Part shown: positions 25,608 through 34,651 of the stretch, in pieces | Position numbering within the stretch: position 1 is the stretch's first letter | Layout: each line of letters begins with the position of its first letter | Origin: Escherichia coli | GTDB lineage: Bacteria; Pseudomonadota; Gammaproteobacteria; Enterobacterales; Enterobacteriaceae | Assembly (NCBI RefSeq): GCF_036503815.1 | Contig: NZ_AP027764.1 | Coordinates: 1,116,001 to 1,180,000 of the forward strand | DNA: 64,000 bases | Direction: 5' to 3' | Notes under the pieces: model-generated | Database searches by the model: none | What the model was told of the DNA's origin: nothing | What the model saw: only the letters and a program-made list of their open reading frames with translations | Made by a program: the position numbers and the translations under genes

Positions 25608-26725
25608 GCTTCACTCTCCTGCTGACGATACTGATACCACGCGGCGCATGCTCCTTCGGAGGAAACCATCAGCGCGCCAAACGCGGTTTGAGGATTACAG
25701 GTGTTACCAAACAGCGGGCATTGATGCGGCTTACATTTGCCCGTCAATACTTCGCCACAACGTGCGCGCGGGTCATCGCAAACCTGCTGCGGTGCCGGGC
25801 GGAAATGCGCTTCGGCGTCAAATCGTTGATAGTCTGGCGTCAGGTGTACACCAGAAGATTCAATCACGCCTAAGCCGCGCCATTCGCTGTCGCCGTTGAC
25901 GCAGAAGACATCCGCAATCGCCTGTTGCGCCAGCAGGTTACCGGCATCCGGCACCACGCGCCGATACTGATTTTCTACCTTGCTGTGGGCCGCTATTTTC
26001 TGCTCCACCAGCATGACCACGCCTTGTAGTAGATCAAGCGGTTCGAATCCAGCAACCACCAGAGGACGATGAAAATCACTGGCGATAAAATTATAGGCGT
26101 CGGTGCCGATAACCATACTGACGTGACCCGGCGCGAGGAACGCATCGATACCGTTATCCGGCTGTTCCAGCAAACTGCGTAGCGTTGGGATCAGCGTAAT
26201 ATGCTGGCAGAAAAAGTAAAAATTTTGCACATCGCGGGCTTTCGCCTGTTGCAGAGTGATGGCCGTCGTCGGCATGGTGGTTTCAAACCCTAAGCCGAAG
26301 AACACCACTTTACGAGTTGGATTCTCCTGCGCCAGTTTTAACGCATCCATTGGCGAGTAAACGATGCGAACATCGGCACCGCGCGCTTTTGCCTGTAACA
26401 GCGACCCCTGTTTCCCCGGCACGCGCATGGCGTCTCCAAAGGTACAGAAGATGACTTCCGGATGGCTGGCAATCTCCACGCAGGTGTCGATTCTTCCCAT
26501 CGGCAGTACACATACCGGGCAACCCGGACCGTGGATAAACTCAACGTTTTCCGGCAGTAACTGGTCGAGGCCGAATTTAAAAATGGCGTGGGTATGACCG
26601 CCGCACACTTCCATAATCCGCAGAGGGCGTTCAGCGGTGTAAGAGAGATGTGAAGCACGTTCGCGTAGATGCTCAATTAACTGCATCACCTGTTCCGGCG
26701 CGCGATATTCATCAACAAAACGCAT
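25604..26725 (-). CDS. hypD: HypD, hydrogenase Fe(CN)2CO assembly protein
   Basis: HypD is an iron-sulfur scaffold that, with HypC, assembles the Fe(CN)2CO moiety. The 373 residues show the conserved motifs CGGHTH (about 41-46), GPGCPVCV (about 66-73) and GFETT (about 147-151). A Cys-rich C-terminal region (RCGEVLTGKCKPHQCPLFG) binds the [4Fe-4S] cluster. It shares one base with hypC and 4 nt with hypE, so the four genes are coupled. Confidence 0.98.
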   Translation of the reverse strand: MRFVDEYRAPEQVMQLIEHLRERASHLSYTAERPLRIMEVCGGHTHAIFKFGLDQLLPENVEFIHGPGCPVCVLPMGRIDTCVEIASHPEVIFCTFGDAMRVPGKQGSLLQAKARGADVRIVYSPMDALKLAQENPTRKVVFFGLGFETTMPTTAITLQQAKARDVQNFYFFCQHITLIPTLRSLLEQPDNGIDAFLAPGHVSMVIGTDAYNFIASDFHRPLVVAGFEPLDLLQGVVMLVEQKIAAHSKVENQYRRVVPDAGNLLAQQAIADVFCVNGDSEWRGLGVIESSGVHLTPDYQRFDAEAHFRPAPQQVCDDPRARCGEVLTGKCKPHQCPLFGNTCNPQTAFGALMVSSEGACAAWYQYRQQESEA

Positions 26726-26997
26726 TATTTTTCCTCGCCATACAACAGCGCGCCGACATCCGGCTCAACGTCAAACATGTTTTGTAAGGCGTCGAGGGTG
26801 TCGCGCGCTTCGGCTTCATTAATTACGCTCATGGCAAAGCCAACGTGAACCAGTACCCACTGGCCCACGCGTGGCTGACCGTTTTCATCGCAGCTGCCGA
26901 CTAACGTTAGATCGACGTCGCGCTGAATACCGCAGACGTCGACTTTCGCCTGGTTGCCGTCAATGGTGCGGATCTGGCCGGGAACGCCTATGCACAT
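26725..26997 (-). CDS. hypC: HypC, hydrogenase 3 maturation chaperone
   Basis: HypC carries the iron complex from HypD and binds the HycE precursor. The protein must begin with Met-Cys because Cys2 is its functional residue. I therefore choose the ATG at 26997 (MCIGVPGQ), giving 90 residues, rather than an upstream in-frame codon. The small beta-barrel HupF/HypC domain covers most of the chain. The first 10 nt overlap the end of hypB. Confidence 0.97.
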   Translation of the reverse strand: MCIGVPGQIRTIDGNQAKVDVCGIQRDVDLTLVGSCDENGQPRVGQWVLVHVGFAMSVINEAEARDTLDALQNMFDVEPDVGALLYGEEK

Positions 26998-27860
26998 CGC
27001 TGTGTCTCCAGCCAGTTCAGCCACTGGTCCATCCCTTCGCCGCTGGTGGCGGAAATAAGGATGATTTCAATTTCTGGATTGACTTCGCGGGCGCAGGCGA
27101 TGCACTTCTCAACGTCGAAATTGAGATACGGTAGCAGGTCAACTTTGTTGAGCAGCATCAGTGAGGCGGCGGCAAACATATGTGGATATTTCAGCGGTTT
27201 GTCTTCACCTTCGGTAACGGAAAGCACCGCCACTTTGTGTTTTTCACCGAGATCGAAGCTCGCCGGACATACGAGGTTGCCAACGTTTTCGATAAACAGA
27301 ATACCGTTATCGTCCAGTGGCAGGCGCGGCGCGGCGTCGGCAATCATCTGTGCGTCAAGATGGCAGCCTTTACCGGTATTCACCTGAATCGCTGGTGTGC
27401 CGGTAGCGCGAATGCGCGCGGCATCGTTCACGGTTTGCTGGTCACCTTCAATAACTGCGCACGGAACGCTGTCTTTCAGGCGCATTAAGGTTTCCGTCAG
27501 CAGGGTGGTTTTACCGGAACCAGGGCTGGAAACCAGGTTGAGCACCAGTTGCTTACGGGCAGCAAAGCGCGCGCGGTTGCGTTCAGCCAGACGGTTGTTT
27601 TTGTCCAGCACGTCAATTTCGACTTCCAGCATCCGGCGCTGGCTCATACCCGGCGCGTGAGTGCCCGCTTCGCCATGACCGTAATGCAGGTCGCCTTCTT
27701 CAGTCTGGCTGGGGGTAAATTCAGGCGCTTTAATGCCGGTGATTTTCATCTTCGGGCGTGCCGCCGGGGCAAATGGCGCGCTACGAAACGCGGAATGAGG
27801 GTTATGTTCATCACCCTCGATATACAGGTTGCCTTCACCGCAACCGCATGTTGTACACAT
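26988..27860 (-). CDS. hypB: HypB, GTPase for nickel insertion into hydrogenases
   Basis: HypB hydrolyses GTP to drive nickel delivery. The 290 residues begin with the high-affinity nickel motif MCTTCGCGEG. A His-containing linker (YGHGEAGTHAPG) comes next, then the G domain with LVSSPGSGKTTLL (P-loop near 110-120), the metal-binding CHLD segment and NKVDLL (base specificity). The gene follows hypA by 3 nt. Confidence 0.98.
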   Translation of the reverse strand: MCTTCGCGEGNLYIEGDEHNPHSAFRSAPFAPAARPKMKITGIKAPEFTPSQTEEGDLHYGHGEAGTHAPGMSQRRMLEVEIDVLDKNNRLAERNRARFAARKQLVLNLVSSPGSGKTTLLTETLMRLKDSVPCAVIEGDQQTVNDAARIRATGTPAIQVNTGKGCHLDAQMIADAAPRLPLDDNGILFIENVGNLVCPASFDLGEKHKVAVLSVTEGEDKPLKYPHMFAAASLMLLNKVDLLPYLNFDVEKCIACAREVNPEIEIILISATSGEGMDQWLNWLETQRCA

Positions 27861-27863
27861 CGC

Positions 27864-28214
27864 TCACTCCTGGTCTATTTCTATCCGCCGAATCTGTAAA
27901 CCGTCGTCTGCCACAATTTGTAGCATGTCGCCATGACACTGTGGACAGCGTCGGACGCGCTGGGTTAATAGCGTCACATATTGTTGGCATGTTTCGCACC
28001 AGCATTCGGCCTCTTGTTCTTCGAGGTGCAGTTTACAACCTTCCGCCACGCTGCCGCGGCAAACCAGATCAAAACAAAAGGCAAGAGAGCTGGTTTCGAC
28101 ACAAGAAAATGCGCCAATTTTGAGCCAGACCCCAGTTACGCGTTTTGCGCCGTGTTTTGCGGCCTGCTGTTCGATCAATTCCAGTGCCCGTTGGCAGAGG
28201 GTTATTTCGTGCAT
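27864..28214 (-). CDS. hypA: HypA, nickel metallochaperone for hydrogenase 3
   Basis: HypA delivers nickel to the hydrogenase 3 large subunit. His2 is the known nickel ligand, so the start must be the ATG at 28214 (MHEITLCQ), giving 116 residues. Two Cys pairs, CETC and CPQC, around 73-93 form the structural zinc site. It is the first gene of the minus-strand hyp operon, divergent from hycA. Confidence 0.97.
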   Translation of the reverse strand: MHEITLCQRALELIEQQAAKHGAKRVTGVWLKIGAFSCVETSSLAFCFDLVCRGSVAEGCKLHLEEQEAECWCETCQQYVTLLTQRVRRCPQCHGDMLQIVADDGLQIRRIEIDQE

Positions 28215-28243
28215 ATCGCCTCCCATTAACTATTGCCAGCTAC

Positions 28244-28261
28244 AAGCAATAATTGTGCCAG
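28244..28261 (-). promoter_or_regulatory. Sigma-54 promoter of the hyp operon
   Basis: On the minus strand CTGGCACAATTATTGCTT has the GG and GC doublets at the right spacing for a -24/-12 element. It lies about 30 nt before the hypA start. It is the divergent partner of the hyc promoter in the same 211-bp gap. Confidence 0.85.
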
Positions 28262-28295
28262 TGTTGATTATCCCTGCGGTGAATAATGTCGATGA

Positions 28296-28308
28296 TGTCG
28301 AAATGACA
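28296..28308. promoter_or_regulatory. Putative FhlA upstream site between hypA and hycA
   Basis: TGTCGAAATGACA is an inverted-repeat-like element located between the divergent sigma-54 promoters. Closely related elements occur before hycB (28948-28961) and hydN (41881-41891), all loci controlled by FhlA. A second TGTCGA lies just upstream (28288-28293) and CGTCGACACG just downstream. The shared motif is visible; the link to FhlA is inference. Confidence 0.6.
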
Positions 28309-28372
28309 CGTCGACACGGCGACGAAATTCATCTTTAGCTTAAAAATCGCTTTAATAACAATAAATTAAAAG

Positions 28373-28390
28373 TTGGCACAGAAAATGCTT
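28373..28390 (+). promoter_or_regulatory. Sigma-54 promoter of the hyc operon
   Basis: TTGGCACAGAAAATGCTT matches the -24/-12 consensus, with 10 bases between GG and GC. It lies about 36 nt before the hycA ATG. FhlA with formate is the known activator. Confidence 0.88.
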
Positions 28391-28425
28391 AAAGCTGGCA
28401 TCTCTGTTAAACGGGTAACCTGACA

Positions 28426-28887
28426 ATGACTATTTGGGAAATAAGCGAGAAAGCCGATTACATCGCACAGCGGCATCGTCGCCTACAGGACCAGTGGCAT
28501 CTCTACTGCAATTCGCTGGTTCAGGGGATCACGTTATCGAAAGCGCGCCTGCATCACGCCATGAGCTGTGCGCCAGACAAAGAACTCTGTTTCGTCCTTT
28601 TTGAACATTTTCGCATTTACGTCACCCTGGCGGATGGCTTTAACAGCCACACCATCGAGTATTACGTCGAAACGAAAGAGGGTGAAGAAAAACAGCGGAT
28701 TGCGCAGGCACAATTGAGCATTGACGGAATGATAGATGGCAAGGTCAACATCCGCGATCGCGAACAGGTGCTGGAACACTATCTCGAAAAAATCGCTGGC
28801 GTTTACGACAGCTTATACACCGCCATTGAAAACAATGTACCGGTGAATTTAAGCCAACTGGTAAAGGGACAAAGCCCGGCGGCATGA
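28426..28887 (+). CDS. hycA: HycA, negative regulator of the formate regulon
   Basis: HycA counteracts FhlA and limits expression of the formate hydrogenlyase genes. The 153 residues are soluble and of mixed charge, with no known enzymatic motif. It is first in the hyc operon, behind the sigma-54 promoter. A 124-nt gap to hycB contains another TGTCGA-type motif. The protein matches K-12 HycA in length. Confidence 0.95.
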   Translation: MTIWEISEKADYIAQRHRRLQDQWHLYCNSLVQGITLSKARLHHAMSCAPDKELCFVLFEHFRIYVTLADGFNSHTIEYYVETKEGEEKQRIAQAQLSIDGMIDGKVNIRDREQVLEHYLEKIAGVYDSLYTAIENNVPVNLSQLVKGQSPAA

Positions 28888-28947
28888 GCTGAGGCTTTGC
28901 CCGTTTTGCAGGCGTTACGCCTGTTTGGGGATGGGCGTGTCGATGAG

Positions 28948-28961
28948 TGTCGAAAATGACA
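28948..28961. promoter_or_regulatory. FhlA-type motif in the hycA-hycB gap
   Basis: TGTCGAAAATGACA lies 51 nt before hycB, with a second TGTCGATGA directly upstream (28938-28946). The hycA-hycB region is known to bind FhlA and IHF, so a downstream enhancer site is plausible. Confidence 0.55.
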
Positions 28962-29011
28962 TTTCATCGGCATGTTTTCGTCAAAAATGACAATCACCTG
29001 AGGAATGCCTG

Positions 29012-29623
29012 GTGAATCGTTTTGTAATTGCTGACTCCACGCTCTGTATCGGCTGCCACACCTGTGAGGCCGCCTGTTCAGAGACGCATCGCCAGCACGG
29101 CCTGCAATCAATGCCGCGCCTGCGAGTGATGCTAAATGAAAAAGAATCTGCGCCGCAGCTCTGTCACCACTGTGAAGATGCACCCTGTGCGGTGGTCTGC
29201 CCGGTTAACGCTATCACCCGCGTTGATGGGGCAGTGCAGCTGAATGAAAGCCTGTGCGTAAGCTGCAAACTGTGCGGCATCGCCTGCCCGTTTGGCGCAA
29301 TCGAATTTTCCGGCAGCCGTCCGCTGGATATTCCGGCAAACGCCAATACCCCGAAAGCACCACCGGCACCGCCTGCTCCGGCGCGTGTCAGCACGTTGCT
29401 TGACTGGGTGCCGGGTATTCGCGCGATCGCCGTCAAATGTGACCTCTGTAGCTTTGATGAACAAGGTCCAGCCTGCGTGCGGATGTGCCCAACCAAAGCC
29501 CTGCATCTGGTGGATAACACCGATATCGCCCGCGTCAGCAAGCGTAAGCGTGAGCTGACCTTTAACACGGACTTTGGCGATCTCACCTTGTTTCAGCAGG
29601 CTCAAAGTGGAGAGGCTAAATGA
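29012..29623 (+). CDS. hycB: HycB, formate hydrogenlyase electron-transfer [4Fe-4S] subunit
   Basis: HycB passes electrons from formate dehydrogenase H to hydrogenase 3. The 203 residues hold ferredoxin-type Cys clusters CIGCHTCEAAC (about 12-22), CHHCEDAPCAVVCP (about 52-65), CVSCKLCGIACP (about 82-93) and CDLCSFDEQGPACVRMCP (about 146-163), enough for four clusters. The start is GTG at 29012 with TGAGGAATG upstream. It is a paralogue of HydN in this window and overlaps hycC by 4 nt. Confidence 0.97.
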   Translation: MNRFVIADSTLCIGCHTCEAACSETHRQHGLQSMPRLRVMLNEKESAPQLCHHCEDAPCAVVCPVNAITRVDGAVQLNESLCVSCKLCGIACPFGAIEFSGSRPLDIPANANTPKAPPAPPAPARVSTLLDWVPGIRAIAVKCDLCSFDEQGPACVRMCPTKALHLVDNTDIARVSKRKRELTFNTDFGDLTLFQQAQSGEAK

Positions 29624-31446
29624 GCGCAATTTCCCTGATCAATAGCGGCGTGGCGTGGTTTGTTGCTGCCGCTGTTCTGGCATTTCTCTTTTCTTTTCAA
29701 AAGGCGTTAAGCGGCTGGATTGCCGGAATTGGCGGCGCGGTGGGTAGCCTGTATACGGCAGCCGCAGGTTTCACTGTGCTGACTGGCGCGGTTGGCGTGA
29801 GCGGCGCGTTGTCGCTGGTAAGCTACAATGTGCAAATCTCTCCGCTTAATGCGATTTGGCTGATAACCCTCGGCCTGTGCGGTCTGTTTGTCAGCCTTTA
29901 CAACATTGACTGGCATCGCCATGCGCAGGTGAAATGCAACGGTTTGCAAATCAATATGTTGATGGCTGCTGCCGTCTGTGCCGTCATTGCCAGCAATCTG
30001 GGCATGTTCGTAGTAATGGCAGAAATCATGGCCCTGTGTGCGGTGTTCCTCACCAGCAACAGCAAAGAGGGCAAACTGTGGTTTGCGCTGGGGCGTCTTG
30101 GCGCTTTGCTGCTGGCGATTGCTTGCTGGCTGCTGTGGCAACGTTACGGCACGCTGGATCTGCGCCTGCTGGATATGCGCATGCAACAGCTGCCGCTTGG
30201 TTCCGATATCTGGCTGCTCGGTGTGATTGGTTTTGGCCTGCTGGCCGGGATTATCCCGCTGCACGGCTGGGTGCCACAGGCTCATGCTAACGCCTCTGCG
30301 CCAGCTGCCGCGCTGTTTTCCACGGTGGTGATGAAAATTGGCCTGCTGGGTATTTTAACCCTGTCTCTGCTGGGCGGTAATGCGCCGCTGTGGTGGGGAA
30401 TTGCACTTCTGGTACTCGGCATGATCACCGCGTTCGTCGGCGGTCTGTATGCGCTGATGGAGCACAACATTCAGCGTTTGCTGGCTTACCACACTCTGGA
30501 AAATATCGGCATCATCCTGCTGGGGCTGGGCGCTGGCGTAACGGGTATCGCGCTTGAACAACCGGCGCTGATTGCCCTTGGCCTGGTCGGTGGTCTGTAC
30601 CATCTGCTTAACCATAGCCTGTTCAAGAGCGTACTGTTCCTCGGGGCTGGGAGCGTCTGGTTCCGTACCGGTCATCGCGATATCGAAAAACTCGGTGGTA
30701 TTGGCAAGAAAATGCCGGTTATCTCCATCGCCATGTTAGTCGGGCTGATGGCAATGGCTGCGCTGCCACCGCTGAACGGTTTTGCCGGGGAATGGGTTAT
30801 CTATCAATCCTTCTTCAAACTGAGCAATAGTGGCGCGTTTGTTGCCCGTCTTCTCGGGCCGCTGCTCGCCGTGGGGCTGGCAATTACCGGTGCACTGGCA
30901 GTGATGTGTATGGCGAAAGTTTATGGCGTTACTTTCCTTGGCGCGCCGCGTACCAAAGAAGCCGAAAACGCCACCTGTGCGCCGCTCCTGATGAGCGTAA
31001 GCGTAGTGGCACTGGCGATTTGCTGCGTGATTGGCGGTGTTGCTGCGCCGTGGCTGCTGCCGATGTTGTCTGCTGCTGTACCTCTGCCGCTGGAGCCTGC
31101 TAATACAACCGTTTCTCAACCAATGATCACGTTGCTGCTGATTGCCTGCCCGCTGCTGCCATTCATCATTATGGCGATTTGCAAAGGCGATCGTTTGCCG
31201 TCGCGTTCCCGCGGCGCGGCCTGGGTGTGCGGCTACGACCATGAAAAATCAATGGTGATTACCGCTCACGGTTTTGCCATGCCGGTGAAACAGGCATTTG
31301 CGCCAGTGCTGAAACTGCGCAAATGGCTGAATCCGGTGTCGCTGGTACCAGGCTGGCAGTGCGAGGGGAGTGCGTTGCTGTTCCGCCGGATGGCGCTGGT
31401 TGAACTGGCGGTGCTGGTGGTGATTATTGTTTCACGAGGAGCCTGA
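29620..31446 (+). CDS. hycC: HycC, formate hydrogenlyase membrane subunit (NuoL/M-like)
   Basis: HycC is a polytopic inner-membrane subunit related to the antiporter-like NuoL/NuoM proteins of complex I. The 608 residues contain a dozen or more hydrophobic segments and the conserved stretch GWVPQAHANASAPAAALFSTVVMKIG (about 209-234). The later HLLNHSLFKSVLFLGAG motif (about 328-344) includes a buried Lys and His residues. It anchors the cytoplasmic hydrogenase arm with HycD. The start overlaps hycB by 4 nt. Confidence 0.97.
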   Translation: MSAISLINSGVAWFVAAAVLAFLFSFQKALSGWIAGIGGAVGSLYTAAAGFTVLTGAVGVSGALSLVSYNVQISPLNAIWLITLGLCGLFVSLYNIDWHRHAQVKCNGLQINMLMAAAVCAVIASNLGMFVVMAEIMALCAVFLTSNSKEGKLWFALGRLGALLLAIACWLLWQRYGTLDLRLLDMRMQQLPLGSDIWLLGVIGFGLLAGIIPLHGWVPQAHANASAPAAALFSTVVMKIGLLGILTLSLLGGNAPLWWGIALLVLGMITAFVGGLYALMEHNIQRLLAYHTLENIGIILLGLGAGVTGIALEQPALIALGLVGGLYHLLNHSLFKSVLFLGAGSVWFRTGHRDIEKLGGIGKKMPVISIAMLVGLMAMAALPPLNGFAGEWVIYQSFFKLSNSGAFVARLLGPLLAVGLAITGALAVMCMAKVYGVTFLGAPRTKEAENATCAPLLMSVSVVALAICCVIGGVAAPWLLPMLSAAVPLPLEPANTTVSQPMITLLLIACPLLPFIIMAICKGDRLPSRSRGAAWVCGYDHEKSMVITAHGFAMPVKQAFAPVLKLRKWLNPVSLVPGWQCEGSALLFRRMALVELAVLVVIIVSRGA

Positions 31447-31448
31447 GA

Positions 31449-32372
31449 ATGAGTGTTTTATATCCGTTAATTCAGGCGCTGGTGTTATTTGCCGTTGCGC
31501 CGCTGCTCTCTGGTATTACCCGCGTGGCGCGCGCCCGCTTGCATAACCGTCGCGGGCCGGACGTGTTGCAGGAGTATCGCGACATTATCAAACTGCTGGG
31601 TCGTCAGAGCGTTGGCCCCGATGCCTCCGGCTGGGTGTTCCGCCTGACGCCGTATGTGATGGTGGGCGTCATGCTGACTATCGCTACCGCGCTGCCGGTG
31701 GTGACCGTCGGTTCTCCGCTGCCGCAACTGGGGGATTTGATCACTTTACTGTATCTCTTCGCCATTGCGCGTTTCTTCTTTGCCATTTCTGGTCTGGATA
31801 CCGGTAGTCCGTTTACTGCTATTGGCGCGAGCCGTGAAGCGATGCTGGGCGTGCTGGTCGAACCGATGTTGTTGCTTGGTCTGTGGGTCGCCGCGCAGGT
31901 GGCTGGTTCCACCAACATCAGCAACATCACCGACACCGTTTATCACTGGCCGCTGAGCCAGAGCATTCCGCTGGTGCTGGCGCTCTGTGCCTGCGCATTC
32001 GCCACCTTTATCGAAATGGGCAAACTGCCGTTCGACCTGGCGGAAGCCGAGCAGGAGCTGCAGGAAGGTCCGCTCTCTGAGTACAGCGGCAGCGGCTTTG
32101 GCGTCATGAAATGGGGTATCAGCCTGAAACAGCTGGTGGTGTTACAGATGTTCGTCGGGGTGTTTATTCCGTGGGGACAAATGGAAACCTTCACTGCCGG
32201 TGGGCTGCTGCTGGCGCTGGTGATTGCCATCGTCAAACTGGTGGTCGGCGTACTGGTTATCGCGCTGTTCGAAAACAGCATGGCCCGTCTGCGTCTTGAT
32301 ATTACTCCGCGCATTACCTGGGCTGGGTTTGGCTTTGCATTTTTAGCGTTCGTCTCCTTGCTGGCGGCGTGA
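31449..32372 (+). CDS. hycD: HycD, formate hydrogenlyase membrane subunit (NuoH-like)
   Basis: HycD corresponds to NuoH of complex I and connects the membrane and soluble arms. The 307 residues have about eight hydrophobic helices. The loops have the family sequences RRGPDVLQEYRDIIKLLGRQ (about 34-53) and FIEMGKLPFDLAEAEQELQEGPLSEYSG. It follows hycC by 2 nt and precedes hycE by 17 nt. Confidence 0.97.
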   Translation: MSVLYPLIQALVLFAVAPLLSGITRVARARLHNRRGPDVLQEYRDIIKLLGRQSVGPDASGWVFRLTPYVMVGVMLTIATALPVVTVGSPLPQLGDLITLLYLFAIARFFFAISGLDTGSPFTAIGASREAMLGVLVEPMLLLGLWVAAQVAGSTNISNITDTVYHWPLSQSIPLVLALCACAFATFIEMGKLPFDLAEAEQELQEGPLSEYSGSGFGVMKWGISLKQLVVLQMFVGVFIPWGQMETFTAGGLLLALVIAIVKLVVGVLVIALFENSMARLRLDITPRITWAGFGFAFLAFVSLLAA

Positions 32373-32389
32373 TTAAAGAGAGTTTGAGC

Positions 32390-34099
32390 ATGTCTGAAGA
32401 AAAATTAGGTCAACATTATCTCGCCGCGCTGAATGAGGCATTTCCGGGCGTCGTGCTGGACCACGCCTGGCAGACCAAAGATCAGCTGACCGTCACCGTG
32501 AAGGTGAACTATCTGCCGGAAGTGGTGGAGTTTCTCTACTACAAACAGGGCGGCTGGCTGTCGGTGCTGTTTGGTAACGACGAACGCAAACTGAATGGTC
32601 ATTACGCCGTTTACTACGTGCTGTCGATGGAGAAGGGCACCAAGTGTTGGGTAACTGTTCGCGTCGAAGTTGACGCCAACAAACCGGAGTATCCGTCCGT
32701 GACGCCGCGCGTTCCGGCGGCGGTGTGGGGCGAGCGTGAAGTGCGCGATATGTACGGTTTGATTCCGGTAGGGCTTCCGGATGAACGTCGTCTGGTGCTG
32801 CCGGATGACTGGCCGGATGAACTTTATCCGCTGCGTAAAGACAGCATGGATTACCGTCAGCGTCCGGCACCGACCACCGATGCTGAAACCTACGAGTTCA
32901 TCAACGAACTGGGCGACAAGAAAAACAACGTCGTGCCGATTGGTCCACTGCACGTCACTTCTGACGAACCGGGCCACTTCCGTCTGTTCGTTGATGGCGA
33001 AAACATTATCGACGCTGACTACCGCCTGTTCTATGTCCATCGCGGCATGGAAAAACTGGCGGAAACCCGCATGGGTTACAACGAAGTGACCTTCCTCTCT
33101 GACCGAGTTTGTGGGATCTGCGGCTTTGCCCACAGCACCGCTTACACCACATCGGTGGAAAACGCGATGGGTATTCAGGTGCCAGAACGTGCGCAGATGA
33201 TTCGCGCCATTTTGCTGGAAGTGGAACGCCTGCACTCGCATCTGCTCAACCTTGGCCTTGCCTGCCACTTCACTGGCTTTGACTCCGGTTTTATGCAGTT
33301 CTTCCGCGTGCGTGAAACCTCCATGAAAATGGCGGAGATCCTTACCGGTGCGCGTAAAACTTACGGTCTGAACCTGATCGGCGGGATTCGTCGCGATCTG
33401 CTGAAAGATGACATGATCCAGACTCGCCAGCTGGCGCAACAGATGCGTCGTGAAGTGCAGGAGCTGGTGGATGTGCTGCTGAGCACACCGAACATGGAAC
33501 AGCGCACTGTCGGCATTGGTCGTCTGGACCCGGAAATTGCCCGCGATTTCAGTAACGTTGGCCCGATGGTCCGTGCCAGCGGTCACGCCCGCGATACCCG
33601 TGCCGATCACCCGTTTGTTGGTTATGGCCTGCTGCCAATGGAAGTCCACAGCGAGCAGGGCTGCGACGTGATTTCCCGTCTGAAAGTGCGTATCAACGAA
33701 GTCTATACCGCGCTGAACATGATTGACTACGGTCTGGATAACCTGCCTGGCGGCCCACTGATGGTGGAAGGCTTTACCTACATTCCACACCGTTTTGCGC
33801 TGGGCTTTGCCGAAGCGCCGCGTGGCGATGATATCCACTGGAGCATGACCGGCGACAACCAGAAGCTGTACCGCTGGCGCTGCCGTGCCGCGACCTACGC
33901 GAACTGGCCGACCCTGCGCTACATGCTGCGCGGCAACACCGTTTCTGATGCGCCGCTGATTATTGGTAGCCTGGACCCTTGCTACTCCTGTACCGACCGC
34001 ATGTCCGTGGTCGATGTGCGTAAGAAGAAGAGCAAAGTGGTGCCGTACAAAGAACTTGAGCGCTACAGCATTGAGCGTAAAAACTCGCCGCTGAAATAA
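32390..34099 (+). CDS. hycE: HycE, large [NiFe] subunit of hydrogenase 3
   Basis: HycE carries the [NiFe] active site that reduces protons to H2. I choose the ATG at 32390 (MSEEKLGQ), giving the K-12 length of 569. The N-terminal 170 residues resemble NuoC and the rest NuoD. Nickel ligands lie in RVCGICGFAHS (about 240-250) and DPCYSCTDR near the end. A 32-residue C-terminal tail beginning MSVVDV follows CTDR and is the part removed by HycI after nickel insertion. Confidence 0.98.
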   Translation: MSEEKLGQHYLAALNEAFPGVVLDHAWQTKDQLTVTVKVNYLPEVVEFLYYKQGGWLSVLFGNDERKLNGHYAVYYVLSMEKGTKCWVTVRVEVDANKPEYPSVTPRVPAAVWGEREVRDMYGLIPVGLPDERRLVLPDDWPDELYPLRKDSMDYRQRPAPTTDAETYEFINELGDKKNNVVPIGPLHVTSDEPGHFRLFVDGENIIDADYRLFYVHRGMEKLAETRMGYNEVTFLSDRVCGICGFAHSTAYTTSVENAMGIQVPERAQMIRAILLEVERLHSHLLNLGLACHFTGFDSGFMQFFRVRETSMKMAEILTGARKTYGLNLIGGIRRDLLKDDMIQTRQLAQQMRREVQELVDVLLSTPNMEQRTVGIGRLDPEIARDFSNVGPMVRASGHARDTRADHPFVGYGLLPMEVHSEQGCDVISRLKVRINEVYTALNMIDYGLDNLPGGPLMVEGFTYIPHRFALGFAEAPRGDDIHWSMTGDNQKLYRWRCRAATYANWPTLRYMLRGNTVSDAPLIIGSLDPCYSCTDRMSVVDVRKKKSKVVPYKELERYSIERKNSPLK

Positions 34100-34108
34100 G
34101 GAATCGCC

Positions 34109-34651
34109 ATGTTTACCTTTATCAAAAAAGTCATTAAAACCGGCACGGCGACCTCGTCTTACCCGCTGGAGCCGATTGCGGTTGATAAAAACTTCCGTGG
34201 TAAGCCAGAGCAGAACCCGCAGCAGTGCATCGGCTGCGCAGCCTGCGTCAATGCCTGCCCGTCAAACGCCTTAACCGTTGAAACTGATCTTGCCACCGGT
34301 GAGCTGGCATGGCAGTTCAATCTCGGTCGCTGCATCTTCTGTGGACGTTGCGAAGAAGTCTGCCCGACGGCGGCAATCAAACTGTCGCAAGAGTACGAAC
34401 TGGCGGTGTGGAAGAAAGAAGATTTCCTGCAACAGTCTCGCTTCGCGCTGTGCAACTGCCGCGTCTGTAATCGTCCTTTCGCCGTCCAGAAAGAGATCGA
34501 CTACGCCATTGCGCTGCTTAAGCACAATGGTGACAGCCGCGCGGAAAACCACCGCGAAAGCTTTGAGACTTGCCCGGAATGTAAGCGCCAGAAATGCCTG
34601 GTGCCGTCCGACCGTATTGAACTGACTCGCCATATGAAAGAGGCCATCTGA
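34109..34651 (+). CDS. hycF: HycF, formate hydrogenlyase ferredoxin-like subunit
   Basis: HycF is related to NuoI and holds two [4Fe-4S] clusters: CIGCAACVNACP (about 38-49) and CIFCGRCEEVCP (about 75-86). Additional Cys pairs follow (CNCRVC, CPECKRQKC), which may bind zinc or another centre. The 180 residues match K-12. It shares one base with hycG. Confidence 0.97.
   Translation: MFTFIKKVIKTGTATSSYPLEPIAVDKNFRGKPEQNPQQCIGCAACVNACPSNALTVETDLATGELAWQFNLGRCIFCGRCEEVCPTAAIKLSQEYELAVWKKEDFLQQSRFALCNCRVCNRPFAVQKEIDYAIALLKHNGDSRAENHRESFETCPECKRQKCLVPSDRIELTRHMKEAI

Noticed and set aside
32405..33838. 477-codon open frame on the minus strand
   Set aside because: It lies wholly antisense to hycE, a known gene with all active-site motifs. 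Its His- and Phe-rich composition is what codon bias on the opposite strand produces.
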